Shown: piece by piece, positions 1 through 7,821 of the stretch
Layout of the letters: each line of letters starts with the position of its first letter
How positions within the stretch are numbered: the first letter of the stretch is position 1
Source: RGIG4103 sp045644605
Lineage (GTDB): Bacteria > Bacillota > Clostridia > RUG12999
Length of the DNA stretch: 11,403 nucleotides
Direction of reading: 5' to 3'
Assembly: GCA_045644605.1 (NCBI GenBank)
Contig: JAZRHB010000104.1
Span: forward strand, 1-11,403
The notes under the pieces: generated by a model
The model's database searches: none
The model's input: only the letters and a program-made list of their open reading frames with translations
Told to the model about the DNA's origin: nothing
Made by a program: the position numbers and the translations under genes

Positions 1-1
1 T

Positions 2-1699
2 GAACGTATTGTAACCAAAGTCGAGGCAAATGCCAACCTGAAAAAGACCACATTGGTATTCTGGGACTCCACTCAACCGGACAGCGCAAATGCAATGGAA
101 GAATTTAGAGTAATTCTTGCCGATATGAAAGTAGGCTATGACGCTGTTGATTTATCGAAAACTCCGTTTCCTGATATTAATGCATACAGTACGGCAATTG
201 TGGTTATAAGCGACCTCTCTTCGATAGGACAGGATATTATTGCTTTAAACAACTGGATATATGCAGGTGGAAGAATTCAGTTTGCACTTACACTGCAGAA
301 GAGCATATATGTATCAGTGCTTGAAAGTGCACTTGGTATTATGGAATCATCTTGGGATAATGTCCTTCTTGAAAGTGTTTACATATCAGAAGATTTTATG
401 GTTGGCGGCGGCAGAAGTTTTATTGTCGAAGACGGATATGAATCTGTCTGGGCAGTTAGACTGGATGAGCAAAAGGTAAAACTTCATGCGTGGATTGACA
501 ATGAACATAAAACTCCGCTTATCTGGGAAACAACATACGGAAAAGGGAAAATTGTTGTAGATAATATGGGTCTTTGCGAAAAGGTGTCCCGCGGATTTTA
601 TGCCTCATCCTACAGCCTTCTTGAAGATGTGTCTGTCTATCCGGTTATAAACGCATCCACATTCTATCTGGATGACTTCCCGTCACAGATTCCGTCGGGA
701 AGCAACGAATATATTTTAAGAGATTACGGCGCAACAACACGTGAATTTTATGTAAATATATGGTGGCCGGCAATGATGAACCATGCCGACAGGCATGGTA
801 TAAAATATACAGGTCTTGCAATCAACTGTTATGATGACAATGTTGACGGCACAACACCATCCGCACCTGATGAAGGTACATTTCTGACCTTTGGTAATAT
901 GCTTCTTCGTCAGGGCGGCGAGGTTGGATATCACGGATATAATCATCAGCCGCTTTGTATGAGTGAATGTGATTACAGAGGACTTTATGATTATAAAACC
1001 TGGGAAAGCTATGCGGCAATGGAAAGTGCTTTTGACGAGCTTGTTGACCTTTGTGACGAGCTTTTTCCCGGTGTTGATATGTCGCTTTATGTTCCTCCGT
1101 CAAATATTATGTCAAAAGTGGGCGAGGATTTTTTACTTAGTACATACCCCCACATAAAAACAATATCGGGAATATATTTCCCTGACGGTGATTTTGAACA
1201 CGGCTGTACGCAGGAATTTGAAGTTTTACCTGACGGCAGGGTGTATCAGCCGCGAATTATTTCAAGTTGCACCCTGACTCCTTTTATGGAAATGGCACTT
1301 GTGTCGGAACTTAATATGCACTATGTAAACTGCCACTTTACTCACCCCGACGATGCGCTTGACCCCGAACGTGGAGCAGAAATGGGATGGGCTAAGCTGT
1401 CGGAAAACTTTGGAGAATATCTTGATTATTTATATACATCGGCGCCTTCCATCAGAAACTTTACAGGCTCCGAAACATCTGCCGCTGTGCAAAGATTTGC
1501 GGCACTTAACGTAGAAAAAGAATATACCGATAACAAGCTCGTACTTAAAATCGGTAATTTCTACGACGAAGGATATTTCTTTATCCGCTTTAATAATCAG
1601 AACTGCGGAAGTGTAGATGGCGGAAAGCTTTCGCATCTTACGGGAGATTTGTATTTGCTTAAAGCGGATAAAAATGTAGTAACAATCAATTTAAAATAA
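2..1699 (+). CDS. DUF2194 / PelA-like deacetylase-domain protein, 5' truncated
   Basis: The frame is open to the window edge (first full codon at nt 2), so the true start lies upstream; the TTG at 53 is internal. 565 residues remain. Residues about 15-200 look like an alpha/beta flavodoxin- or amidotransferase-like domain. From about 220 there is a polysaccharide-deacetylase-like core: LDD (D224, D225), HGYNH (H311, H315), a Pro-Pro loop near 365 and HFTHPDD (H445, H448). These match in order the Asp-Asp, His-x3-His and C-terminal His motifs of CE4/PelA-type deacetylases. The last ~65 residues look like a small beta domain. Known context: DUF2194 proteins precede PelF and PelG in Pel operons of Bacillota. 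I infer an extracellular or membrane-anchored enzyme that deacetylates or trims the Pel polymer. Any signal peptide would be upstream of the window. pelF starts 17 nt after the stop. The metal-site assignment is by eye. Confidence 0.8.
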   Translation, partial: ERIVTKVEANANLKKTTLVFWDSTQPDSANAMEEFRVILADMKVGYDAVDLSKTPFPDINAYSTAIVVISDLSSIGQDIIALNNWIYAGGRIQFALTLQKSIYVSVLESALGIMESSWDNVLLESVYISEDFMVGGGRSFIVEDGYESVWAVRLDEQKVKLHAWIDNEHKTPLIWETTYGKGKIVVDNMGLCEKVSRGFYASSYSLLEDVSVYPVINASTFYLDDFPSQIPSGSNEYILRDYGATTREFYVNIWWPAMMNHADRHGIKYTGLAINCYDDNVDGTTPSAPDEGTFLTFGNMLLRQGGEVGYHGYNHQPLCMSECDYRGLYDYKTWESYAAMESAFDELVDLCDELFPGVDMSLYVPPSNIMSKVGEDFLLSTYPHIKTISGIYFPDGDFEHGCTQEFEVLPDGRVYQPRIISSCTLTPFMEMALVSELNMHYVNCHFTHPDDALDPERGAEMGWAKLSENFGEYLDYLYTSAPSIRNFTGSETSAAVQRFAALNVEKEYTDNKLVLKIGNFYDEGYFFIRFNNQNCGSVDGGKLSHLTGDLYLLKADKNVVTINLK

Positions 1700-1716
1700 T
1701 TTTCACGGAGAAAACA

Positions 1717-3135
1717 ATGAGAATTTGTATGGTGCTTGAAGGGTGTTACCCTTACATAAACGGCGGTGTATCCACATGGGCACACCAATATATAACAGAA
1801 ATGCCCGAACACGAATTTGTTCTTTGGGTAATCGGCGCCAAAGCCGAGGATAAGGATAAGTTTGTATATACGCTCCCGCAGAATGTTGTGGAGGTTCATC
1901 AGGTATTTCTGGATGATGCCCTTAAGGTAAAACCAAACAAAATATTTAATCACAGCTTTTCTGACGAAGAAAACGAAGCATTAAAACGGCTTGTTTTTTC
2001 TGAAAAACCGGATTGGGATTTGCTTTTCCGGATGTATCATAAAGAAAAAATAAATCCTATGAGCTATCTTAAAAGTGAGCATTTTTTAAAAACTCTTACC
2101 GAAATATGTGAAGCGGAGTTTCCGTATACTGCTTTTTCGGATGCGTTTCATTCCGTTCGTTCAAGACTGCTTCCCGTTTTGTATCTTATGGGAACAAAAG
2201 TACCCAAGGCAGATTGCTATCACGCCATTTCAACAGGGTACGGCGGACTATTGGCAAGCCTTGGCGGATATGTGTATAACAAGCCTGTTCTTTTAACTGA
2301 ACACGGTATATATACGCGTGAAAGGGAAGAAGAAATAATCAGGGCAAAATGGGTTGAAAAAGCATTTAAAGGGCAGTGGATTAAATTTTTCTATATGCTT
2401 TCCGACCTTATATACGACAAGGCGTTCCGTGTTACATCGCTTTTTACGCGCGCCAGATTAACACAGATTGAAATGGGCGCTGCCCCCGCGAAATGCTATG
2501 TTATAGCAAACGGCATCAGCTACGAAAGATTTTGCAACATACCTATAAAAGAAGATGACGGCTATGTTGATATAGGAGCGGTTGTACGTTTTGCACCTAT
2601 CAAGGATATAAAAACAATGATTTATGCATTTTTCGAGCTTTCCAGCCGTATGGAAAACGTCCGTCTTCATATTATGGGCGGCGTAGACGATGAGGAATAT
2701 GCCGAAGAATGCAGACAACTCATCACCCAGCTTGGAATAGATGATAAAGTTATAATGCCGGGCAGGGTTAATGTTGTTGAATATTTTGAAAAGCTTGATT
2801 TTACAATACTCACAAGCATTTCCGAAGGTCAGCCCCTGTCCGTGCTTGAATCCTTTGCAGCGGGAAGACCGTGCGTTACTACTGATGTAGGTTGTTGCCG
2901 CGAACTTCTTGAAGGCGCACCGGACGATGATTTTGGTATAGCGGGATACTGCGTTCCGCCTATGCAAAGAGAAAAACTTGCTGAACGAATGGAAGTTGTG
3001 TGCGAGTCGAGAGATCTTCGTCTTGAAATGGGCGAAATAGCGAAAAAAAGAGCACATACGTATTATAAATACGGTATAATGCTTGAAAAATACAGAAATC
3101 TTTATAAGGAGGTAGAAGCTGAATGGCAGGTATAG
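1717..3135 (+). CDS. pelF: Pel exopolysaccharide glycosyltransferase PelF (GT4)
   Basis: 472 aa, GT-B fold. PelF is the cytosolic glycosyltransferase that polymerises the Pel polysaccharide from UDP-sugar (UDP-GalNAc/GlcNAc in Pseudomonas). The N-terminus carries the PelF signature: a YPY-x2-GGVSTW stretch at residues 11-21, the glycine loop of the first Rossmann domain. H196 lies in a TEHGIYTRER segment typical of the family. In the second domain, VVRFAPIKDI at 289-298 supplies R291 and K296, the expected diphosphate-binding pair. The GT4 E-x7-E motif is E370/E378 (SEGQPLSVLE). Length is slightly under the roughly 500 aa of Gram-negative PelF. The ATG is preceded by CGGAG (1706-1710). The 3' end overlaps pelG by 13 nt, implying translational coupling to its membrane partner. 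No frameshift or missing motif is seen. Confidence 0.95.
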   Translation: MRICMVLEGCYPYINGGVSTWAHQYITEMPEHEFVLWVIGAKAEDKDKFVYTLPQNVVEVHQVFLDDALKVKPNKIFNHSFSDEENEALKRLVFSEKPDWDLLFRMYHKEKINPMSYLKSEHFLKTLTEICEAEFPYTAFSDAFHSVRSRLLPVLYLMGTKVPKADCYHAISTGYGGLLASLGGYVYNKPVLLTEHGIYTREREEEIIRAKWVEKAFKGQWIKFFYMLSDLIYDKAFRVTSLFTRARLTQIEMGAAPAKCYVIANGISYERFCNIPIKEDDGYVDIGAVVRFAPIKDIKTMIYAFFELSSRMENVRLHIMGGVDDEEYAEECRQLITQLGIDDKVIMPGRVNVVEYFEKLDFTILTSISEGQPLSVLESFAAGRPCVTTDVGCCRELLEGAPDDDFGIAGYCVPPMQREKLAERMEVVCESRDLRLEMGEIAKKRAHTYYKYGIMLEKYRNLYKEVEAEWQV

Positions 3136-4595
3136 GGTTTGAACTTAAAAAGCTCTTTGCAAAAAAGGGACTTATGAACTCTGTTAAAGCATACGGATAC
3201 GCAACTGTTATTTGTTCGGGTCCAATGCTGCTGGGTGTTATTCTGCTGCTTGGAATAATGTATCTGTGCAGCCGCAGCGGTGTTCCAGTTCAGACAAGAG
3301 AGCTTTTGATATGTATGATAACCTATACTCTTCTGGCGTCCATTCTGGCAACCTCCCTTTTCAATATGGTAATCACAAGGTTTACCGCCGATATGCTCTA
3401 CGAAGAAAAGAAAAGCGCAGTACTCCCGTCGTTCTGGGGAAGCACGGCACTTATGATGACAATAGGAAGTGTGCTTTGGCTTATTTTCCTGATTTTTTCG
3501 GGAGCAACACTTATGCAGGGAATTCTGATGTTCATATTCTTCAACGAAATGATAATTGTGTGGAATGCCATGGGCTACCTTTCCGCCATAAAAGATTATA
3601 AAGGAATTTTCCTTTCGTATCTTGTGGCGATACTTGTTATATTTGTACTTGGATTTATTCTTACAAGGATATTTAAAGCATATGTAATAGAAATGCTGTT
3701 ACTGTCTGTAACGGTAGGCTACGGCGTTATGGTTATATGGAACCTTGTGCTCTTGCACAAGTATTTCCCGAAAACCGACGTTGGAGCATTTGTTTTCCTT
3801 GACTGGATGGACGAATATCTGTACCTTGCCCTGTCGGGATTGTTTGTAAATGTCGGTATGTTTGCCCACCTTGTTATAATGTGGTTCAGTAAGGTAGGAG
3901 TACGGGTGCATGGACTTTTTTATGGTGCACCTGAACACGATGTTCCTGCACTTTTAGCTTTTATGACTACACTTATTACAACAGTAAACTTTGTTGTATC
4001 GGTTGAAGTTAATTTTTACGGAAAGTATCGAAATCACTATAGCTTATACAACGATAAAGGAACAATAAAAGATATACTTCAGGCCGAAAAAGAGATGCTG
4101 GATACATTAAAAACCGAAATGCTGTATACCGCAATAAAACAGCTTTTATGTACAGCACTGTTTATAGCGGCGGGCGGATTTTTGCTTGATATTCTGCCGC
4201 TTGGTTTCAATGAAATGATGCGAGGCTATTTCAGAACACTGTGTGTAGGCTACGGACTTTATGCTGTTGGAAATATGACAATGCTTATACTGCTGTATTT
4301 CACAGATTATAAAGGTGCGTTTTTTGCATCGGGAATATTTGCGGCATGTTCGGTAGTTTTTTCGGTAATATCCCTGTTTTTTTCGCGGGTATATTACGGA
4401 TTCGGATTTTTAGTTGCATCAATGGTATTTTTGATAGTGGCAATACAAAGACTTGATTATTTTACCAAAAGACTACCTTACTATATACTTGCTGTTCAGC
4501 CGCTTGTAGCGGAGGATAAATCGGGAACATTCAGAAAAATGAGAGTATTTCTTGAAGATAAACTGGAGGTAGAAAAATATGAAAAAGGCAATTAA
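3123..4595 (+). CDS. pelG: Pel exopolysaccharide inner-membrane transporter PelG
   Basis: 490 aa, strongly hydrophobic throughout. It opens with MAGIGFELKKLF, the conserved PelG start, followed by alternating hydrophobic segments at roughly 24-48, 61-83, 107-127, 130-150, 162-181, 188-211, 231-253, 275-294, 340-358, 370-392, 398-419 and 424-441, consistent with about 12 helices. PelG belongs to the MOP flippase superfamily and is proposed to pass Pel across the cytoplasmic membrane with PelD, PelE and PelF. A charged stretch at about 298-336 between helices is likely a cytosolic loop, a possible PelF contact (inference). It is somewhat longer than the ~455 aa Pseudomonas protein, with a charged tail after residue 460. 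AAGGAGG at 3106-3112, inside the end of pelF, fixes the ATG. It overlaps the next gene by 17 nt. Confidence 0.93.
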   Translation: MAGIGFELKKLFAKKGLMNSVKAYGYATVICSGPMLLGVILLLGIMYLCSRSGVPVQTRELLICMITYTLLASILATSLFNMVITRFTADMLYEEKKSAVLPSFWGSTALMMTIGSVLWLIFLIFSGATLMQGILMFIFFNEMIIVWNAMGYLSAIKDYKGIFLSYLVAILVIFVLGFILTRIFKAYVIEMLLLSVTVGYGVMVIWNLVLLHKYFPKTDVGAFVFLDWMDEYLYLALSGLFVNVGMFAHLVIMWFSKVGVRVHGLFYGAPEHDVPALLAFMTTLITTVNFVVSVEVNFYGKYRNHYSLYNDKGTIKDILQAEKEMLDTLKTEMLYTAIKQLLCTALFIAAGGFLLDILPLGFNEMMRGYFRTLCVGYGLYAVGNMTMLILLYFTDYKGAFFASGIFAACSVVFSVISLFFSRVYYGFGFLVASMVFLIVAIQRLDYFTKRLPYYILAVQPLVAEDKSGTFRKMRVFLEDKLEVEKYEKGN

Positions 4596-6324
4596 ACTAA
4601 TCGCTTTGCTAATAATGTTTAGCTTTGTTTTAGCCGGATGTGCCACTGCCCCTGCAGTTGAAGAAACCGGAAGTGCTTACACACCGGATACGGCATACAA
4701 CGAAAAATATAAGCTTCGTGACAAAAAGGATTTGTATACGGCCTATGAACCCGAAGATGTTGTTACAATGTATCTTACGGTTTCGTCGGGTAATGAAGGA
4801 GAAAGAACCAATCACACTTGGAGCGAAATAAACACATATTCCGTATATGATTATGAGGATATGGGCGTAGACAGATATAAGGTTGAAGGGCTTCTTCAGG
4901 TTGGAGATGAATCAGGACCGCTTCCGGGAAACCTCGGCTATGGTCAGGTATCGCCAAACTGTACTATACAGATACGTGGACAGACATCCAGCAGACAGTC
5001 TGTTAAAAACTATAAAATAAGTCTTAAAGAAAATAAAGGGATGTGGATGGGGAACACCACCATACCGCTGAATAAGCATGTTAACGAGGGTCTCCGTTTC
5101 AGAAATAAGATGGCGTATGACCTTATGGCAGGCATTGAACAGATGATGGGACTTCGCACAAGATTTGTTCATCTGTACGTAAAAGACACCACAGCAGGCG
5201 GAAACGGGGCATTTACCGACTACGGTATATATACTTATGTTGAACAGCTTAATAAAAAGACGCTGAAAGCACACGGTCTTGATGCAAATGGTCATCTTTA
5301 TAAGATAAACGAATTTGAGTTTTACAGATACGAAGATGTAATAAAAATGAAGGACGACCCAACTTTTGATGAGGCGGCTTTTGAATACCGTATAGAAACA
5401 AAAGGTAACGACGACCATGAAAAGCTTATTAAAATGCTGGAGGATGTCAATGATTTTTCAAAACCTATAGACGATATTCTTGATAAGCATTTTGATATTG
5501 AAAACTTAAGCTATTGGATGGCATTCCATATTCTTATGGGAAATGCCGATACACAGAGCCGAAATATGTTTATATACAGCCCATTAAATCTTGATAAATG
5601 GTATTTCATATCCTGGGATAATGACGGTTCGTTAAGCCAGACAGAATATGCCCAGATAAACAGACTTTCTTATTCGGAATGGGAAACAGGCGTCAGCAAC
5701 TATTGGGGTAATGTTCTTTTCCAGAGGGCACTTAAAAGCGAAAAATACAAAAAAGCACTTGATGCTGCTATAGAAGACCTTAAAGGATATATGACAAAAG
5801 AGAAAATAGATGCAATTGCAAATCGTTATGCATCTATAGTAAAACCTTATGTATACAGCTATCCGGATATACTTAACAGTCGTCTTACCAGGGTGCAGTA
5901 TGACAGGGTTGTAGCTGGACTTTCATCGGAAATCGATACCAACTATCAGCTTTATAAAGAGTCGTTTGTTAAACCTATGCCGTTTTTCATAGATAAACCG
6001 CAGAAAAAAGGAAACAAGCTTATCATATCATGCCAAAGCTCGTTTGATTTTAATGCCGAGCCGATTACATATGATATCAAGGTTGCAAGAGATTTTTATT
6101 TTAACAACCCGATATTATCTGTGGAAGACGTATCGCTTCCGGTTGCGGAAATGGCTATGCTGCCTAAAGGACAGTATTTCATAAAAGCAACAGTAACAAA
6201 TCAAAGCGGATATACTCAAACGGCGTTTGACTACTACTATTATGAGGGAGCTAAACAATACGGCGTAAAATGCTTCTATGTAGACGGCAAAGGCAATATT
6301 CTGGAGGATACGTATGAAGGCTGA
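4579..6324 (+). CDS. CotH kinase-family lipoprotein
   Basis: 581 aa. The N-terminus is a lipoprotein signal: basic MKKAIK, a hydrophobic core, then LAGC with the lipidated Cys at residue 21, so the mature protein should sit on the outer face of the membrane. The body matches the CotH family, atypical protein kinases named after the Bacillus spore-coat kinase. It has an IRGQTSSRQSVKNYKI segment (132-147) like the family's glycine/lysine start, a family-like TYVEQLNKKTL stretch, MGNADTQSRN (320-329; N322, D324, N329) resembling the catalytic loop, and SWDNDG with D347/D349 at the position of the WDYD metal-binding motif. Residues about 475-581 form a separate beta-rich domain that may bind matrix. 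The start follows GGAGG (4565-4569) and overlaps pelG, tying expression to Pel synthesis. CotH-like genes recur in Gram-positive Pel loci. Substrate unknown; protein or glycan phosphorylation is inference. Confidence 0.88.
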   Translation: MKKAIKLIALLIMFSFVLAGCATAPAVEETGSAYTPDTAYNEKYKLRDKKDLYTAYEPEDVVTMYLTVSSGNEGERTNHTWSEINTYSVYDYEDMGVDRYKVEGLLQVGDESGPLPGNLGYGQVSPNCTIQIRGQTSSRQSVKNYKISLKENKGMWMGNTTIPLNKHVNEGLRFRNKMAYDLMAGIEQMMGLRTRFVHLYVKDTTAGGNGAFTDYGIYTYVEQLNKKTLKAHGLDANGHLYKINEFEFYRYEDVIKMKDDPTFDEAAFEYRIETKGNDDHEKLIKMLEDVNDFSKPIDDILDKHFDIENLSYWMAFHILMGNADTQSRNMFIYSPLNLDKWYFISWDNDGSLSQTEYAQINRLSYSEWETGVSNYWGNVLFQRALKSEKYKKALDAAIEDLKGYMTKEKIDAIANRYASIVKPYVYSYPDILNSRLTRVQYDRVVAGLSSEIDTNYQLYKESFVKPMPFFIDKPQKKGNKLIISCQSSFDFNAEPITYDIKVARDFYFNNPILSVEDVSLPVAEMAMLPKGQYFIKATVTNQSGYTQTAFDYYYYEGAKQYGVKCFYVDGKGNILEDTYEG

Positions 6325-7036
6325 GAGATACAGAAACGAGTGGAAATATCTTATTGATATGGCTCAGAAAGAGCTTATCTGCCAACGTCTTTTTCCGTAT
6401 CTTGAGCTTGATAAACACGCCCGAAACGGCGGGTATATGATACGAAGCCTTTATTTTGATGATTATCTTCAATCGGCTTATGAAGAAAAGGATGCCGGCG
6501 TTTTAAAAAGAAAAAAATATCGCATACGAATATATAACTGTTCGGATTCAAGTATTAAACTTGAACGAAAGAAAAAATACGGAAGCTACATATTCAAAGA
6601 GGCAGCAAAGCTTACCCGTGAAGAAGTGTATAAAATTTTAGATGGAGATTATGAGTTTCTGCTTAAAAGTGAAAATAATCTTCTTCGTGAATTTTATTAT
6701 GAATGTGTATCAAATGTAATGCGGCCAAGAACAATAGTTGACTACGACCGTGAACCCTGGATTTCAGACGAAGGAACTGTCCGAATAACCTTTGATATGG
6801 ACGTAAGGGCAGCTGTCGGAAGCTATGATATATTTGATGATACACTTCCCACACTTCCGGTTCTGGAACCCGGAAAATGTGTTATGGAGGTTAAATTCAC
6901 GGAATTTCTTCCGCAGGGACTGCGTTCGCTTCTTCCCGACAGGGCGTCGGAATTTACCGCAGTATCAAAGTATGTTCTGTGTTACGAAAAAACCGAATAT
7001 ATGAACAGTTTTAATAAATATTGGTATCATAATTAA
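6314..7036 (+). CDS. VTC-domain (polyphosphate polymerase-like) protein
   Basis: 240 aa, no membrane segment, probably cytosolic. It matches the VTC domain of the CYTH/triphosphate-tunnel superfamily, whose eukaryotic member Vtc4 makes polyphosphate from ATP. Visible tunnel signatures: RNEWKYLI (7-14, K11), IRSLYFDD (43-50), KKYRIRIYN (67-75; R70, R72), IKLERKKKYG (81-90; E84, K86), VDYDREPW (142-149; R147), MEVKFTEFLP (191-200; E192, K194) and SKYVLC (218-223; K219). This ordered set of basic residues plus E192 and K219 corresponds to the Vtc4 active-site set, so catalysis is plausible, though the alignment is mine by eye. GGAGG at 6303-6307 gives the start, which overlaps the CotH-like gene by 11 nt. 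A DUF4956 membrane protein follows 12 nt after the stop. Alternatives are a nucleotide- or polyphosphate-binding regulator, or a CYTH phosphatase. Confidence 0.87.
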   Translation: MKAERYRNEWKYLIDMAQKELICQRLFPYLELDKHARNGGYMIRSLYFDDYLQSAYEEKDAGVLKRKKYRIRIYNCSDSSIKLERKKKYGSYIFKEAAKLTREEVYKILDGDYEFLLKSENNLLREFYYECVSNVMRPRTIVDYDREPWISDEGTVRITFDMDVRAAVGSYDIFDDTLPTLPVLEPGKCVMEVKFTEFLPQGLRSLLPDRASEFTAVSKYVLCYEKTEYMNSFNKYWYHN

Positions 7037-7048
7037 AGGAGATAAAAT

Positions 7049-7720
7049 ATGAGTGTTCAGGATGTTATAAAAAAATCAATACTTGAATCGGGCGCATTTG
7101 ACAGTCTCAGTTTAACAAATATTTTTCTGGGACTTCTTACAGCTATGATAATAGGAACGGTTATATATTTCACATATCAGAAATTTTATACCGGTGTTAT
7201 TTATTCCAGAAGCTTTGCGGTAACACTTGTCGGCATGACGCTTATGACTGCAGTTATAACTCTTGCTATAAGTACAAACGTCGTTATATCCCTTGGTATG
7301 GTTGGTGCTCTTTCTATTGTTCGTTTCAGAACGGCAGTAAAAGACCCGCTTGACCTTTTGTATCTGTTCTGGGCAATTACATCGGGTATAGCTTCGGGTG
7401 CAAATATGTATCTTCTGGTAGTTATAGCTGCTGTTGTTATGGTTGCTATTATTATAATCTTCAACAAACATCAGCTTAAAGGAAGAATTTACATAGCAGT
7501 TATCCACTATCTTACAGACGAAGCAGGGGATAATATCATCCGTACATTTGGTAAAATGAAATATTTTATCAAATCTAAAACAGTCAGAAAAGAAGTTGCC
7601 GAAATGGCAGTTGAGGTTTATTGTAAAAACAACGATACCTTCTTTATTGAAAAAATAAGAGATATAGAAGGCGTACAGGACGTTACACTTATTCAGTATA
7701 ACGGCGAATATCACGGTTAA
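7049..7720 (+). CDS. DUF4956 integral membrane protein
   Basis: 223 aa, start fixed by AAAGGAG at 7035-7041, overlapping the stop of the VTC gene. Hydrophobic segments lie at about 24-43, 54-74, 77-93, 101-113 and 115-138, so four or five helices, followed by a soluble domain at about 145-223. The conserved core is SLGMVGALSIVRFRTAV (81-97), then DPLDLLYLFWAI (99-110) and GIASGA (113-118). The soluble tail ends FIEKIRDIEGVQDVTLIQY, the alternating pattern of an ACT or ferredoxin-like domain. Known: DUF4956 genes commonly neighbour VTC-domain and CotH genes in bacteria; function undetermined. Inference: membrane partner of the VTC protein, perhaps a conduit or sensor. It is the last gene of the Pel operon, followed directly by a terminator. 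The family call is firm, the role is not. Confidence 0.85.
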   Translation: MSVQDVIKKSILESGAFDSLSLTNIFLGLLTAMIIGTVIYFTYQKFYTGVIYSRSFAVTLVGMTLMTAVITLAISTNVVISLGMVGALSIVRFRTAVKDPLDLLYLFWAITSGIASGANMYLLVVIAAVVMVAIIIIFNKHQLKGRIYIAVIHYLTDEAGDNIIRTFGKMKYFIKSKTVRKEVAEMAVEVYCKNNDTFFIEKIRDIEGVQDVTLIQYNGEYHG

Positions 7721-7725
7721 CCGAC

Positions 7726-7752
7726 GGGGTGCCTTTTTAAGGCACCTCTTTT
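7726..7752 (+). terminator. Intrinsic terminator of the Pel operon
   Basis: The arms 7726-7735 and 7739-7748 pair over 10 bp (GGGGTGCCTT with AAGGCACCTC, one G-U), with a TTT loop, followed by a short U-tract at 7749-7752. It begins 5 nt after the DUF4956 stop, so it ends the operon. The U-tract is short but the stem is strong. Confidence 0.88.
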
Positions 7753-7762
7753 AAATTAACTA

Positions 7763-7791
7763 TTGCCAAACAGAAGATTTAATGGTATAAT
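7763..7791 (+). promoter_or_regulatory. Strong sigma-A promoter P1 for the ATP-grasp operon
   Basis: The -35 is TTGCCA (7763-7768), the spacer 17 nt and the -10 TATAAT (7786-7791), preceded by TGG, which makes it also an extended -10. Transcription would start near 7798, giving a leader of about 95 nt that contains the palindrome and hairpin listed below. This is a near-ideal housekeeping promoter, so expression is likely set by something downstream. Confidence 0.75.
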
Positions 7792-7809
7792 AATTTAAAA
7801 TAAATTATT
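7789..7809. repeat. AT-rich perfect palindrome, candidate operator
   Basis: AATAATTTA (7789-7797) is the exact reverse complement of TAAATTATT (7801-7809), separated by AAA. The 21-bp element covers the end of the P1 -10 box and the predicted start site, where a repressor would block P1. AT-rich DNA makes chance palindromes fairly likely, hence moderate confidence. Confidence 0.45.
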
Positions 7810-7810
7810 G

Positions 7811-7819
7811 TGTTATAAT
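7811..7819 (+). promoter_or_regulatory. Candidate second promoter P2 (extended -10)
   Basis: TGTTATAAT is an exact TGnTATAAT extended -10. No good -35 lies 17 nt upstream (TAATTT at 7791-7796). A start near 7826 would fall inside the 5' arm of the following hairpin, so P2 transcripts could not form it fully. It may be a chance match in AT-rich DNA. Confidence 0.3.
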
Positions 7820-7821
7820 AT

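Noticed and set aside
53..1699. TTG at 53 as the start of the first gene
   Set aside because: The frame stays open to the window edge with plausible protein sequence upstream (ERIVTKVEANANLKKTT) and no ribosome binding site before 53, so the gene is truncated.
2458..3057. 199-aa open frame on the minus strand
   Set aside because: Antisense to the conserved second domain of pelF; rich in Cys, His and Ser without any recognisable motif, as expected of a shadow frame.
3075..3080. TATAAT inside pelF as an internal promoter for pelG
   Set aside because: No -35-like hexamer at the right distance (GCACAT at 3052-3057); chance match in A/T-rich coding DNA.
4912..5418. 168-aa open frame on the minus strand
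   Set aside because: Antisense to the conserved CotH core, with no domain seen.
7112..7714. 200-aa open frame on the minus strand
   Set aside because: Antisense to DUF4956; Asn, Cys and Tyr-rich low-quality sequence with no recognisable domain.
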